Source of the DNA: Flagellimonas okinawensis
GTDB lineage: Bacteria; Bacteroidota; Bacteroidia; Flavobacteriales; Flavobacteriaceae
Assembly: GCF_029194005.1 (NCBI RefSeq)
Contig: NZ_JARFVA010000004.1
Location: 1-64,000, forward strand
Direction: 5' to 3'
Length of the DNA: 64,000 nt
Of this stretch, positions 1 to 10,500 are shown piece after piece (position 1 is the stretch's first letter; every line of letters begins with the position of its first letter). Both the position numbers and the translations under genes were made by a program. Under the pieces are notes generated by a model, which searched no databases, was not told where the DNA came from, and saw only the letters and a program-made list of their open reading frames with translations.

Positions 1-435
1 GTTGAACTGGACGAGGACTTCAATGTGGTTATCAGCAACCCGGTGAACGCGACTATCACGGACGACACTGGAGTGGGCACGATCACCAACGACGACGTTG
101 CCCTGGATGCGATCAGCATCGGCGATGTGACCCTTTCGGAGGGCGATGGCGGCACTACGGACTTCATATTTACGGTAAGCGTTGACGGTGGCGGAAATGC
201 CGCCGCGGACATAGATTTTGATGTGAACACCTCTGACGGCACCGCGACCACTGCGGATGGCGACTACGTTGCCATAACGGGCGGCAGCGGTACGATCACC
301 TCTGGCACTCCCAGCACGACTGTCACGGTCACCGTCAACGGGGACACGTCGGTTGAACTGGACGAGGACTTCAATGTGGTTATCAGCAACCCGGTGAACG
401 CGACTATCACGGATGACACTGGAGTGGGCACGATC
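1..435 (+). repeat. 351-bp direct repeat of Calx-beta modules
   Basis: Bases 1-84 recur at 352-435 with a single mismatch (base 63 against 414), a period of 351 bp or 117 codons. The window opens inside the array, so more copies are likely upstream. The unit is GC-rich (sampled 60-base lines gave about 52-65 percent, against 35 percent at 541-600). Confidence 0.9.
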
Positions 436-3400
436 CAGAACGATGACACTCCAATTGTTACTATTACTGCATCAGATGACACAGCGAATGAAGTTGGAGA
501 AACTTCGGGTACCTTTACTGTAGTGATAAATGGTGTCAATAATACTGGTAGTGATATATTAATTAATTATAGTGTTGGGGAAGAAGAAACAGCAGCCACC
601 CCGGATGTGGATTATGTTCAACTTTCTGGTACAATTTCCATACCCAATGGGCAAACCAGTGCAACCATTGTTGTACAACCAATTGATGATAATCTAACTG
701 AACTAACGGAAACAGTGGAGGTTACTCTAGATTCAGGAGCCGGTTACTCTATAGGAAGTCCATCGACAGCTACCATTAATCTTCTTAGTGAGGATGATGT
801 TCAGCCCTCTGGTTACACAGTAACTATCAATAATGATCCTATCAACTCGGCAAATGAAGATAATGTCAGTTTTTCTTTTTCCGGAGCACCTACATTCTTA
901 ACTTCTTTTGATTACACATTTACCAGTGATGGGGATGGCAATGTGGCTTCGGTAACCGGAGGAGGTCTGGTTGTTTCTTCAAATAGAACAGTTAATAATA
1001 TCAATTTAAGTAGCTTGCCAGATGGTATTGTTACACTGTCAGTTACAGTAAGTAATATTTTGGGAACAGAAGGTCCTGTGACAACTGATACTGCATTGAA
1101 ATTAACTACACTGCCCTCAGGTTATTCAGTGAGCTTTGACCAAAATCCGATTAATCAAACTAACGAGAATACGGTTAGTTTTACTTTTCAGGATGCAGAA
1201 GTAGATGCATCATATGAATATACGATAAGCAGTACAGGAGGAGGTACTAATGTAATAGGTACAGGAAACATTTTAACACCAACGCAACAGATTACAGGAA
1301 TCGATTTGAGTGGATTGGGTAACGGAACAGTAACACTTTCGGTTGTTTTGTCTAACGTGAATGGTAATGGGGCACCAGCAACGGATACGGCTACCAAGGA
1401 AACATGTTATGCCGGTACCACAGCACCAGCTCTTGATGGTTCTGTATTTACAGCATTTTGTGATGATTTTGATCAGGAACTGGATTTGTACATTTCCAAT
1501 ACGGCACCCGTAGGTTCAGAGCTAAGATGGAGCACAAATGCAGATATTTCGGTCACATCAGCCTATTTGACTAGTAGCGTTGTGAATGCGCCCGGAACAT
1601 ATTACGGATTCTTTTACGATGTTTTGAACGACTGTTTCAGCAATGCAACACCAGTTACCTTGACACAAAGTTTTACACCCACTACTGGAATTGCTTCCAA
1701 TTTGGGTACGTGCAGCGATTCGGGCAATGGAGATACCTTGGTGGACCTGGACGATAGTCTTTCAGGTGCGGACCTGGGTACCTGGGAGTTGACCACAGCT
1801 CCAGTAGGAGCATCCATTACTATCAATGCCAGCAATATTGTAGATTTTGATGGTCAGCCACAAGGAGATTACATATTTACCTATACTACAACTGGTGCTA
1901 CGGGAACTTGTGCCAACCAAAGTGTGGATGTAACGGTTACCGTTAACGATTGTTCAGGACCTTGTGATGCTGGAAATACAGCACCTCAATTTAATGGAAG
2001 CAATACCACAATCGAGTTTTGCGATGTGGTGGATACCGATTTGAATAGTTATGTAACTGGCACGGCACCTGCCGGAACAGAACTCACTTGGAGTACCAGT
2101 AATGATCCGAGTGTAACCGGTGCTCATTTAAATGGAGGTCAAGTGGTAGAGCCAGGAACCTATTATGGTTTTTATTACGATGATGATAACGAATGTGCAA
2201 GTCCAATTTTGCCCATAACCCTGGTGCGTAACTTTACCCCAACTATAGATGATACAGCTGGAGCCGTAAGTTGTGGACCAAGTATTCTAACATTGACCGC
2301 ATCGGCAAGTGTCGCCGATGAAAGTGCGATAACGTACAGGTGGTACGATGCCCCAACAGGTGGCAGTATTGTAGCAACCAGTGCAAGTTTTGTCACCAAT
2401 ACATTGACAGAGACTACTTCGTTTTATGTGACGGCTTCGGCCAACGGTTGTGAAACCGAAAGAGTAGAAGTGGTCGCTACGATCAACGATACTCCAAATG
2501 CAGGTACACCAAGCAACACAGTTGCTTGTAATGTGGCTGGGAATGGAGGTCCAAACACCATAGATTTGGATACCAGGCTAACAGGAGCCGATGCTGGAAC
2601 TTGGAGCGTAATAACCGACCCATCGAATGGAACCTTGGTTATTGGAGCTGAAAATGTTGTGGATTTTGCTGGATTACCAGCAGGTGAATATGTGTTCGAG
2701 TATGCAACCACGGCTCAAGCACCTTGTAGCCCAACTACCGTACAAGTGACTATAACGGTGAGCGACTGTATTGTGGACACCGATGGAGATGGGCTTACAG
2801 ATGGTGAAGAAGCTACTTTGGGAACCGACCCGAACGATCCAGATACGGATGGGGACGGCCTAACGGATGGAGAGGAAGTGTTGGTGGAAGATGACCCAAG
2901 TACGGAAGCTGTTCCCGAAAATGCAACCGACCCATTGGATGCTTGTGACCCGTTCCTGACACCCGATTGTAACCCGATGGATATTGATTTGATAATCGCA
3001 AAAGAAGTTGATAAGGACGAAGTCCTTATTAATACCGAGGTTACCTTCACCATTACGGTAGAAAATAACACAATGGATAGGGTTTTGGATATTGTTATAA
3101 GCGATGTTTTGAGTAGTGGTTTTGAATTTCAATCAAGTACTCCCTCAAAAGGAGTTTATGATGATGTTACGGGAGAATGGGTTATAGATGAGTTATCTCC
3201 AGAAGAAATAGTCACACTAGAGATTACAGTTGTAGTAACTGAATCAGGAACATTGGAAAATACAGCAAGTTTGTTGAGTTCTTTTCCTAATGATGGTATT
3301 ACGGATAATAACTCTGATACTGCTCAAGTCATTGTTAACTTAAGTCAGTGTGTCGATCCAGGAACCATTTGTAATATATTCTCTCCAAATGGGGATGGTG

Positions 3401-3633
3401 TCAATGATACTTTGCAATTTATTGACCCAGAAGGATTGTATGCAAATAATACATTCGAAGTATTCGATCGCTACGGAAATAGCGTCTTCCAAATGAACGG
3501 TTACGATAGTTCTTGGGACGGAACAGGAAAGAACGGGCAGTTGCCCAAAGGAACATATTTTTATATCCTAGACCTTAATGGAGATGGAACAGATGTGGTA
3601 AAAGGATGGATTCAAATTGTAAGGGATAACTAA
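1..3633 (+). CDS. T9SS type B secreted Calx-beta/Ig-like repeat surface protein (5' end outside window)
   Basis: The frame is already open at base 1, so the N-terminus lies to the left. From the left the visible part carries the end of one Calx-beta domain, a full second one (about bases 106-450), a third more AT-rich one (450-800), two Ig-like modules (810-1400), two related Cys-containing modules (about 1400-2240), further Ig-like/PKD-like modules, two [12 protein letters not shown] calcium-binding repeats of thrombospondin-3 type (2770-2880), a DUF11-like domain (2980-3340) and a C-terminal gliding-motility/CHU_C domain (3350-3630, motif [10 protein letters not shown]). That last domain is the type B sorting signal of the type IX secretion system, so the protein is expected to be exported and surface-anchored or released. 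Calcium binding and adhesion are family inferences. The next gene starts one base after the stop and encodes the usual PorP/SprF partner. The first 440 bases are much richer in GC than the rest. Confidence 0.9.
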   Translation, partial: VELDEDFNVVISNPVNATITDDTGVGTITNDDVALDAISIGDVTLSEGDGGTTDFIFTVSVDGGGNAAADIDFDVNTSDGTATTADGDYVAITGGSGTITSGTPSTTVTVTVNGDTSVELDEDFNVVISNPVNATITDDTGVGTIQNDDTPIVTITASDDTANEVGETSGTFTVVINGVNNTGSDILINYSVGEEETAATPDVDYVQLSGTISIPNGQTSATIVVQPIDDNLTELTETVEVTLDSGAGYSIGSPSTATINLLSEDDVQPSGYTVTINNDPINSANEDNVSFSFSGAPTFLTSFDYTFTSDGDGNVASVTGGGLVVSSNRTVNNINLSSLPDGIVTLSVTVSNILGTEGPVTTDTALKLTTLPSGYSVSFDQNPINQTNENTVSFTFQDAEVDASYEYTISSTGGGTNVIGTGNILTPTQQITGIDLSGLGNGTVTLSVVLSNVNGNGAPATDTATKETCYAGTTAPALDGSVFTAFCDDFDQELDLYISNTAPVGSELRWSTNADISVTSAYLTSSVVNAPGTYYGFFYDVLNDCFSNATPVTLTQSFTPTTGIASNLGTCSDSGNGDTLVDLDDSLSGADLGTWELTTAPVGASITINASNIVDFDGQPQGDYIFTYTTTGATGTCANQSVDVTVTVNDCSGPCDAGNTAPQFNGSNTTIEFCDVVDTDLNSYVTGTAPAGTELTWSTSNDPSVTGAHLNGGQVVEPGTYYGFYYDDDNECASPILPITLVRNFTPTIDDTAGAVSCGPSILTLTASASVADESAITYRWYDAPTGGSIVATSASFVTNTLTETTSFYVTASANGCETERVEVVATINDTPNAGTPSNTVACNVAGNGGPNTIDLDTRLTGADAGTWSVITDPSNGTLVIGAENVVDFAGLPAGEYVFEYATTAQAPCSPTTVQVTITVSDCIVDTDGDGLTDGEEATLGTDPNDPDTDGDGLTDGEEVLVEDDPSTEAVPENATDPLDACDPFLTPDCNPMDIDLIIAKEVDKDEVLINTEVTFTITVENNTMDRVLDIVISDVLSSGFEFQSSTPSKGVYDDVTGEWVIDELSPEEIVTLEITVVVTESGTLENTASLLSSFPNDGITDNNSDTAQVIVNLSQCVDPGTICNIFSPNGDGVNDTLQFIDPEGLYANNTFEVFDRYGNSVFQMNGYDSSWDGTGKNGQLPKGTYFYILDLNGDGTDVVKGWIQIVRDN

Positions 3634-3634
3634 A

Positions 3635-4624
3635 ATGCCAGATAAAAGAGCTTTGCCAAAATATAGAATTGTATTGCTAGTGTTTCTAATGGCCCTTGGC
3701 TTTGTCCAGGCACAGAAGGAACCTCAGTACACCCAGTACATGTACAACATCGGGAGCTTTAACCCTGCCTATGTAGGTACGGTGGAAACCCCCGAGATCA
3801 TAGGTCTGTACCGCGCACAGTGGGTAGATATTCCCGGGGCGCCAACAACCATTCGGGGAGGAGCCAATATTCCTTTCAATAATGAGAAAATGGGGCTGGG
3901 AGTAAATATTGTTAACGATGTGCTCGGGCCTTCTACGCAAACCTATTTTGATGTGTCCTATTCATATGAAATTCAGTTGTCCGACGACACAAAACTGTCG
4001 TTCGGATTGAATGCTGGAGGGTCATCACTAAATGTGGATTATTCTGAAGGAACATTCTTTGATCCTTCCGATAATGTTATTCTTGGGGATACTTACAGTA
4101 GTTTTTACCCAACTGTCGGAGCAGGACTGTTTATGTACCACGAAGAAGATTGGTACTTGGGTGCTTCCGTTCCCAATTTCCTGACAGATGAACTCTATAA
4201 TGATGAAGTGGCCACCATTGTGGAAGATTATATGCAGCTCAATGTTATTGGTGGTTATGTGTTTCAGCTGAGCGACAGAACCAAGTTTAAACCTGCGTTT
4301 TTGGTGAATTATCTCCAAGGTTCTCCAGTTACGGTAAACTTATCGGCGAACTTCCAGTTTATCGATGCATTGACCATTGGAGCTTCTTACCGATTTGATA
4401 ATGCCGTAAGCGGATTGGCCGGATTTCAGATTTCCAATGCTATGTTTATTGGGTATTCCTATGATTACAATACCAATGGACTGGGCGAATACAGCGGAGG
4501 GTCACACGAGGCTATTTTAAAGTTTTATATAGGACGGGGCGGTTTTGGTTCCGGCAACAACAAATCAAAGGACAAGAAGTCAAAGAACAAAGGAAAGCAG
4601 ATAGATTCCCCAAGATTTTTCTAA
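3635..4624 (+). CDS. PorP/SprF family type IX secretion outer-membrane protein
   Basis: This 329-residue protein has an N-terminal signal peptide (hydrophobic residues about 8-24, ending AQA-like before KEPQYTQYMYN). It continues with the characteristic PorP/SprF opening QYTQYMYNIGSFNPAYVGT, followed by alternating beta-strand segments of a membrane barrel with many aromatic ends. The C-terminal 30 residues are unusually lysine-rich (KSKDKKSKNKGK). SprF-like proteins are known to be paired with type B T9SS cargo and are needed for export or attachment of that specific cargo, which fits the position one base after the cargo stop codon. The next gene, an OmpA-family protein, begins one base after this stop, so the three form a tight operon. 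The functional pairing is inferred from family and context. Confidence 0.93.
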   Translation: MPDKRALPKYRIVLLVFLMALGFVQAQKEPQYTQYMYNIGSFNPAYVGTVETPEIIGLYRAQWVDIPGAPTTIRGGANIPFNNEKMGLGVNIVNDVLGPSTQTYFDVSYSYEIQLSDDTKLSFGLNAGGSSLNVDYSEGTFFDPSDNVILGDTYSSFYPTVGAGLFMYHEEDWYLGASVPNFLTDELYNDEVATIVEDYMQLNVIGGYVFQLSDRTKFKPAFLVNYLQGSPVTVNLSANFQFIDALTIGASYRFDNAVSGLAGFQISNAMFIGYSYDYNTNGLGEYSGGSHEAILKFYIGRGGFGSGNNKSKDKKSKNKGKQIDSPRFF

Positions 4625-4625
4625 C

Positions 4626-6572
4626 ATGATCAAGGCAAAAAAAATACAATTAACATTATGGGCGTTCCTTGTGGGCACGGTTATCTGTTTCGCGCAAAAA
4701 AAGCAATCGGCCGGGGATGTCTTCTTTTTTCAATATGAGTACCAAAAGGCGGTGGGTGCTTATGAAAAACAGCTTTCGGAAGGAACCTTGACCAAACAGC
4801 AGTTCCTGAACCTTGCGGATGCCTATTTTGAGACCAATAATTTTGAAAAGGCCTCGAATGCCTACATGGAAATTTACGATCAGGATACCTTGATGGATAG
4901 CCATCATTATAACAAAATGTTGCAAAGCTTGTCCAAAACAGCAAATACAGAGGGCAAAGCAGGTTATTTAACCAGTGTTTCATCAGTCTTTCCTAAGGAA
5001 CTCACCGAGAATATGGAGTTCAACAATCAATTGTTGCAAGAAGGCAATAAGGGGAATCAGTTGACCTATGAAATCTTTAATTTGGAGGCCAATAGCCCAC
5101 AAACCGATTTTGCCCCGACTTTTTACAACAACAAACTATTGTTTTCCACGGGTCGACAAGTGAATAAAAAAATACGATATGAACCCGGAAATGAAGGGTA
5201 TTTCAATATTTACGAATCGGAGATACAACCATCTGGACAAGTAATGTCCTTGCATGTTTTTGATGCCCTTGCCAAAAGTGATTACCACAAGGCCACGCCT
5301 TCCTATTCGTCGGCACTGAACAGCGTGTTTTATGTGCTGTCCAATACTCAGAACGGGGAACTTTCTTTTGATTCCAATGGTAAAAATGCTTTGTCCATTG
5401 CAAAACAGTCCATTGGAGGTTCATACCAATTGTTGCTAAAAGATCTGAGTACTTCTTTCTATTATCCATTTTATGATGACGCCAGTGGCAAGCTCTATTT
5501 TTCAGCGGATTTTGAGGACGGATATGGCGGTACGGATATCTATTTTGTGTACACCAATAATGGACAAGTGATGTCCGCTCCCATAAACTTGGGTCCTAGG
5601 ATCAATTCTTCAGGAAACGAGATAGCACCTTATATTTTTGAAAACAGTTTCTATTTCGCCTCCGATGTTTTCTATGGTCTTGGGGGAATGGATATCTACA
5701 AATCAAATATTGAAGGAGAGGATTTTGGTATTCCGATCAATTTAGGAGACCAGATCAATACCGAATTTGATGATTTTGGTCTTATTATTAGGAACGAAGG
5801 AGAAGGGTTGTTGGGTTATTTTGCATCCAACCGACCAGGAGGAAAGGGAAAAGATGATATTTATGGGTTCAAGGTTGATGAAAAGCCAGGTTTAAAAACC
5901 CTTACCTTAAAAGGACAGGTGGTCAATTCCCATAATACGTCCACAATCGTACCAAACGCAGTGGTGAGTATTTGGAATATGGACGGTGTAAAATTGGCGG
6001 AAACGATCTCTGATGAAAATGGGGAATATAGGTTAGAGGTCCCTTATGAATCGGAAGTGGTGGTCGAGGCCAAAAAAGAAAGGTTTTCACGATACATTGA
6101 ACAGTTTAACGAAGAACAATTGCAGTCACTGCAAAATGATTCCTTTGAAATTGGAATTTCCTTTTACGATGATCTTGTGGAGGAACGAGAAGGGCAAAAG
6201 GTGGTTAAAATGGATGATTTCTATTTTGATACAAGCTCTACCGAGTTGACTCCGAAGATCAAGAGTGAATTGGATAAGGCCGTTGAATTTATGAAAGCCT
6301 TTCCCGAAGCTCAACTTCGAATTGAAACCTATACGGACAGTCGTGGGGGAAGCAGTACCAATTTTAGATTGACCCAAGGGCGTTCCGATGCCATAAAGAG
6401 GTATATGGTGGATAATGGAGTGCCAGCAACAAGTATTCTGTATTCCATCGGTTATGGTGAGGACAAGATCTTGAACAACTGTACCAACGGCGTCTTCTGT
6501 CTGGAAGCACTGCACAAACAGAACCAGCGATCTTTGATCGTGGTACTCAACGACAATGTCCTTTTTGATTAA
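4626..6572 (+). CDS. OmpA family protein with TPR-like and PD40 repeats
   Basis: The product has 648 residues. It has a signal peptide (residues 1-24, ending at FAQ), a short TPR-like helical region (about 30-110), PD40/WD40-like beta-propeller segments with FYF/LYFSADFEDGYGGTDIY-type blades (about 150-425), a carboxypeptidase-regulatory-like beta-sandwich (about 430-510, GQVVNSHNTSTIVPNAVVSI) and a C-terminal OmpA domain (about 535-640) with the peptidoglycan-binding pattern TDSRGGSSTNFRLTQGRSDA. Such proteins link outer-membrane T9SS parts to peptidoglycan and are regularly encoded after PorP/SprF genes. It is the last gene of the operon. The stop lies 3 bp from that of the convergent NRAMP gene, with no obvious terminator between them. 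Direct participation in secretion is inference. Confidence 0.9.
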   Translation: MIKAKKIQLTLWAFLVGTVICFAQKKQSAGDVFFFQYEYQKAVGAYEKQLSEGTLTKQQFLNLADAYFETNNFEKASNAYMEIYDQDTLMDSHHYNKMLQSLSKTANTEGKAGYLTSVSSVFPKELTENMEFNNQLLQEGNKGNQLTYEIFNLEANSPQTDFAPTFYNNKLLFSTGRQVNKKIRYEPGNEGYFNIYESEIQPSGQVMSLHVFDALAKSDYHKATPSYSSALNSVFYVLSNTQNGELSFDSNGKNALSIAKQSIGGSYQLLLKDLSTSFYYPFYDDASGKLYFSADFEDGYGGTDIYFVYTNNGQVMSAPINLGPRINSSGNEIAPYIFENSFYFASDVFYGLGGMDIYKSNIEGEDFGIPINLGDQINTEFDDFGLIIRNEGEGLLGYFASNRPGGKGKDDIYGFKVDEKPGLKTLTLKGQVVNSHNTSTIVPNAVVSIWNMDGVKLAETISDENGEYRLEVPYESEVVVEAKKERFSRYIEQFNEEQLQSLQNDSFEIGISFYDDLVEEREGQKVVKMDDFYFDTSSTELTPKIKSELDKAVEFMKAFPEAQLRIETYTDSRGGSSTNFRLTQGRSDAIKRYMVDNGVPATSILYSIGYGEDKILNNCTNGVFCLEALHKQNQRSLIVVLNDNVLFD

Positions 6573-6575
6573 GAA

Positions 6576-7820
6576 TTACATCAAGAGCATCCAGCAATAG
6601 TAAAGCGCAAAAAGGGATAGGAACACCATCCCGCTATATGTAAGTGCCCTCAATCCTATTTTGGGCCTATGTTCTTTGGGAACATCCTTTCCTGTTACCG
6701 TTTTTAGGTTCATCCATCCCAATAGTGGGGCAAAAACAAAGGAGACGAAGGTGGCCAATGCCACTAAATTTCCCATGTTCGCACTGAATAGGCTAATCAC
6801 TATCCAATTAATCCATGCCATGGCAATAACCATAAGGGCGAAGGCATGTTTATGATCGAAAATGCTCTTTTTAGGGTACAGCTTTTGAAGAACATCCAAA
6901 CTTACCCTTGAAATGGCATCATGTGCCGTCATACAGGTGCTGAACATTGTGGCAAAGGCTGCAACAGCTATAAAAAAATAGGCCCAGCTTCCAATATGGG
7001 TAGTGAACAGGTTGACCAATTGGTCGGCAAATACCACGGAATTTCCGCTAAGTTCCGTTCCGGTTCCGTATAGGGTCATCCAACCGATCACCATAAAGAA
7101 CAGGGCCAAAACTGCGGTTAAAATATAGCCAACGTTGAATTCTTGCAGGGCAAGCTTTAAAGAGGGTTTGTTTTTCATGGTCTTCAGGTTTTCCATGCCC
7201 CATAGACTGACCCATCCGGATGCTTCCACTGCTGTGGGCATCCAGCCCACAAGCCCTATCAAAAACAATATTCCGGCCTCATTGAAGATTTCTGGTCTTT
7301 GGTAATTTTCGCTATTGGGAACCGGTCCCTTTTGCAAAACCATAACCGTAGTGATTAAAAGGGCAATAAAAAGAATGGTGATAACCGCTTTGAGCGATCG
7401 TTCCAAGAACTGATATTTCCCAACGATCAATAGTAGGCTGATAAAAACAAAAAGACCAAAAGAAATGGCCCCTGCACCAATCGTGGTCACATTGAACAAG
7501 TTCATAAACAGACCGGCGGTAACCACATATAAAGCGGCCAAGATTGTAAAGGTGGAGATCAGTGTGACAAAGGCATAAATCCATAGATAGGATTTACCCA
7601 AATTGTTGTAACCCTCTATCAAGCTTTTTTCTGTTACCGTGGTATACCTGATACCAAATTCAAAAAAAGGATACTTCAATAAATTCGCCAATATTATGGG
7701 AATCACCATTACCCAACCATATTGGGCACCTGCTTTTGTGGATAGTACCAAATGTGAGGTGCCAATGGCCATACTGGCAAACAGTAGTCCAGGGCCGAGC
7801 GCTTTCAACAGTGCCTTCAT
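6576..7820 (-). CDS. Divergent NRAMP-family divalent metal transporter
   Basis: A 414-residue inner-membrane protein with about eleven hydrophobic helices. The opening GPGLLFASMAIGTSH aligns with helix 1 of NRAMP/MntH proteins, including the later AGAQYG. The metal-binding DPGN of helix 1 is replaced by GTSH (residues 20-23). In helix 6 the MPH motif reads MPT (194-196), so Met and Pro remain and His is gone. These changes remove the Asp and Asn ligands used by Mn/Fe transporters, so the substrate may differ, as in NRAMP-related magnesium transporters, or be unknown. ATG at 7820 is preferred over the TTG one codon earlier. The gene runs convergently to the OmpA gene. Family assignment is firm, substrate is not. 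Confidence 0.82.
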   Translation of the reverse strand: MKALLKALGPGLLFASMAIGTSHLVLSTKAGAQYGWVMVIPIILANLLKYPFFEFGIRYTTVTEKSLIEGYNNLGKSYLWIYAFVTLISTFTILAALYVVTAGLFMNLFNVTTIGAGAISFGLFVFISLLLIVGKYQFLERSLKAVITILFIALLITTVMVLQKGPVPNSENYQRPEIFNEAGILFLIGLVGWMPTAVEASGWVSLWGMENLKTMKNKPSLKLALQEFNVGYILTAVLALFFMVIGWMTLYGTGTELSGNSVVFADQLVNLFTTHIGSWAYFFIAVAAFATMFSTCMTAHDAISRVSLDVLQKLYPKKSIFDHKHAFALMVIAMAWINWIVISLFSANMGNLVALATFVSFVFAPLLGWMNLKTVTGKDVPKEHRPKIGLRALTYSGMVFLSLFALYYCWMLLM

Positions 7821-7901
7821 CAAGCTTGTTTGTTAATTTTCAGGCAGGAAGATATGTTTTTTTGTTTAAAATTCTCATCACCACCTCATAACTTATCAAG
7901 C

Positions 7902-10277
7902 TTACTCTTTTCCTAACAGCGATTTTTGGAACAGCTTGTAGATACGGGTGTACTCATCGGTCCAACTGCTCGGCTCCACAAAGCCATGTCGCTCCACCGG
8001 GTAGACCGCCATTTCCCAATTTTCCTTACCGAGTTCTATCAAACGTTGGGATAACCTTACCATATCCTGAAAGTGTACGTTGTCGTCCACCATACCGTGC
8101 AAAATCAAAAGGTCGCCTTTTAATCCATCGGCAAAGTATATGGGCGAGCTTCGTTTGTAGGCCAAACTATCCGTTGCAGGAGTATTTAAAATTCTGGCCG
8201 TATATCCATGGTTGTAAGCGGCCCAGTCACCCACAGAGCGTATGGCGCCACCGGCACTAAAAGTTTCTGGGGCGTTGAACATGCCCATTAAGGTGATAAA
8301 GCCTCCGTAAGACCCTCCGTAGATGCCAACTTTATCTGTATCGATCCCATATTTTTCCACCAGCATTTTGGCTCCGTCCACTTGGTCCGATAAATCTTTT
8401 CCTCCCATGTGCCTGTAAATTCCAGTACGCCAATCCCTTCCATAACCGGCACTTCCCCTATAATCAATATCAAGGACCGTATAGCCGTTATCTACCAAAA
8501 GGTTATGGAACATATATTCCCTAAAATAGGAGCTCCACCATTTATGGGCGTTTTGTAAATAGCCGGCACCGTGCACAAAAATCACCGCTGCATTGTTCTT
8601 TACATTGTTTTCGGGTTCGTAAAGCCTGGCATAGACTTCGGCGCCATCGGAGGCATCAAAAGTGATTATTTGAGGATCTTTCCAATCATATGCTTCAAAT
8701 TTTTCAGTGTTGGAATCGGTTATTTTTTCTGCTGTGGATGTGCCTTTTGTTTCAAGGGGATTATCTTGGATAAAGAGCTCCGTAGGTCGATTGGAATAGG
8801 AGTACAGAATTGCCATTTTTTTCTCATCGGGAGAAAGTACCACATCATTTCTTCCCACCATTTGGGTCAGTTGGTTCCATTTTCCTCCGTTAACGGGCAT
8901 GGAATAAAATTGTCGGTCACCGGGATGTGTCTTGTTGGAAGTAAAATACCAACGACTCTTATCTTGTGAAAGGGAAGCATCATAAATCTCAAAATCTCCG
9001 GAAGTAAGAGCTTTGGACTTTTTAGTGTTCAGGTTCAAGGTATATATGTGCGAGTACCCGGTCTTTTCGGACATAAACCAAATGCTTTTGCCATTGGGCA
9101 TCCATCCCAATGATCCGCCGCCCCATCGTCCAATTCCGGGTCCAGCGATCCAAGCTTCATCATGCTGGCGGTCCAGTTGCTCCACTTTTCCCGTTGACGG
9201 GTCCAGTAAAACAATCCAGCGGTCTTTGTAATCATTGGCCTGAATATCCAAAATTGCCTTGCTGCCATCGGAATTCCAAGTGGGTCCGTTGACAAATCCG
9301 ATACGGTCCTTGTTCTCATACGGCTTATCCGGATAGTCCTTGGTATATTCCGGTACGTAATCCAATCCCTCCAGATTGTCCAATACCACAGGGTAATTTT
9401 TTCTGTTTTTAATATCATACACGAACATTTCATACTGTGTGGGCTCATCCCCAACCTTTGAACGAGTGTTCTGGTCTTCCGTATATCCTGATTCTGTGAC
9501 AAAGTGTGGAACAATGGTCCCTTTTGAATTGGGACGGTCCATTAAAACATAGGTAATGTAATTGCCCGATGGATCTATCTGCAGATTGATAACTGGTTTT
9601 CCTTTGGTCTCAATTTCCAAAGGTTGAAGCTTTTGTAGTTGTTCGCTGATTTTTTCGCCAGCATCCTTTTTTTCCTTTCGCTCCTGCAATACATCAAAAA
9701 TTTCCAGTTGGTCTTGGTACAGCCATTCGTCTTTGGAATCACGTTTTGGTTCCCCTTTCTTGGACTTGACAAAATTGGTTTTTTGCTCCAAAACACCGGA
9801 ACCTATGTACCATGTGTACAATTCACCACCCTTAACAAAAGCTACGCTTTTACCTGAATCGGTGAAATGTGGATTGCTTTCCCTTTCTTGGGTTTTTGTT
9901 ATGGTCTTAGGTTGATAGCTATCTATATTCAACAAGAAAATATCCCCGTTTTTAGAGTACGTCGCTTGATTTTTCGAAGGATTGTAGGTAATCCGGGACG
10001 ATGGCAACGAATTGGCGTTTAGAAAATCAATCTTGGTAAGATCTTTACTTTCTATGGAATAGGCGTACAAAGAGTCGCTCATGGCATTATTTGGATTCCA
10101 ATCAAAATACAGCGTCTCGTTATTAGTGGACCAATAGGCATTGGACGGTCTGTTGCCCACAAAATTATCCCCTTGCATAATATCTTTGATCTTAAGGGAG
10201 GATATATTTCCCTTTTGTGCTTGAAGTAAATTGAAAGTAAGCAGGAGAATTAAGGTAAGCGTAAAAAATCTTTGCAT
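7902..10277 (-). CDS. S9 family peptidase (dipeptidyl peptidase IV-like)
   Basis: 791 residues with a cleavable signal peptide (residues 1-20, ending LQAQ). The N-terminal two thirds form a DPP-IV-type beta-propeller, and the C-terminal 250 residues form the prolyl-oligopeptidase alpha/beta-hydrolase domain. The nucleophile elbow GGSYGG gives Ser656, HGMVDDNVHF gives Asp731 and the RHGF near the end gives His764, so the catalytic triad is complete. The product should be a periplasmic or surface exopeptidase releasing dipeptides, often X-Pro, from peptides. It stands alone on the minus strand between the NRAMP gene and a divergent oxidoreductase operon. DPP-IV specificity rather than another S9 subtype is likely but not proven. 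Confidence 0.92.
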   Translation of the reverse strand: MQRFFTLTLILLLTFNLLQAQKGNISSLKIKDIMQGDNFVGNRPSNAYWSTNNETLYFDWNPNNAMSDSLYAYSIESKDLTKIDFLNANSLPSSRITYNPSKNQATYSKNGDIFLLNIDSYQPKTITKTQERESNPHFTDSGKSVAFVKGGELYTWYIGSGVLEQKTNFVKSKKGEPKRDSKDEWLYQDQLEIFDVLQERKEKKDAGEKISEQLQKLQPLEIETKGKPVINLQIDPSGNYITYVLMDRPNSKGTIVPHFVTESGYTEDQNTRSKVGDEPTQYEMFVYDIKNRKNYPVVLDNLEGLDYVPEYTKDYPDKPYENKDRIGFVNGPTWNSDGSKAILDIQANDYKDRWIVLLDPSTGKVEQLDRQHDEAWIAGPGIGRWGGGSLGWMPNGKSIWFMSEKTGYSHIYTLNLNTKKSKALTSGDFEIYDASLSQDKSRWYFTSNKTHPGDRQFYSMPVNGGKWNQLTQMVGRNDVVLSPDEKKMAILYSYSNRPTELFIQDNPLETKGTSTAEKITDSNTEKFEAYDWKDPQIITFDASDGAEVYARLYEPENNVKNNAAVIFVHGAGYLQNAHKWWSSYFREYMFHNLLVDNGYTVLDIDYRGSAGYGRDWRTGIYRHMGGKDLSDQVDGAKMLVEKYGIDTDKVGIYGGSYGGFITLMGMFNAPETFSAGGAIRSVGDWAAYNHGYTARILNTPATDSLAYKRSSPIYFADGLKGDLLILHGMVDDNVHFQDMVRLSQRLIELGKENWEMAVYPVERHGFVEPSSWTDEYTRIYKLFQKSLLGKE

Positions 10278-10500
10278 GATAGCAGAAAGGTTTAAGATGG
10301 TTTGTCCTCCAAATATCGGTTATTTTGATGAGTTTGCTGGGCAATCCATCAAAATGAAAATTTAATAAAGTCGCCCAATTTTTGATCAGAAAAAGTATCT
10401 TTAAAACGAACTAGAAGTACATAAAACCAAAAGTTGCCTTAAAATTAGTAAGGTAAGGAATTGGTATAAAGAGAATTATAACTAAACCAAACACAAATCA

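Noticed and set aside
1-435. CRISPR or other short-repeat array
   Set aside because: The repeat unit is 351 bp, stays in frame and encodes Calx-beta modules.
2424-3132. Long open frames antisense to the secreted Calx-beta protein
   Set aside because: They follow from the biased codon use (Thr, Asp, Gly, Val) of the repeat protein, overlap one another, and show no signal, motif or promoter.
6572-6600. Terminator between the OmpA and NRAMP genes
   Set aside because: Only a 5-bp TTGAT/ATCAA pairing is present and no T-run follows, so it is not supported.
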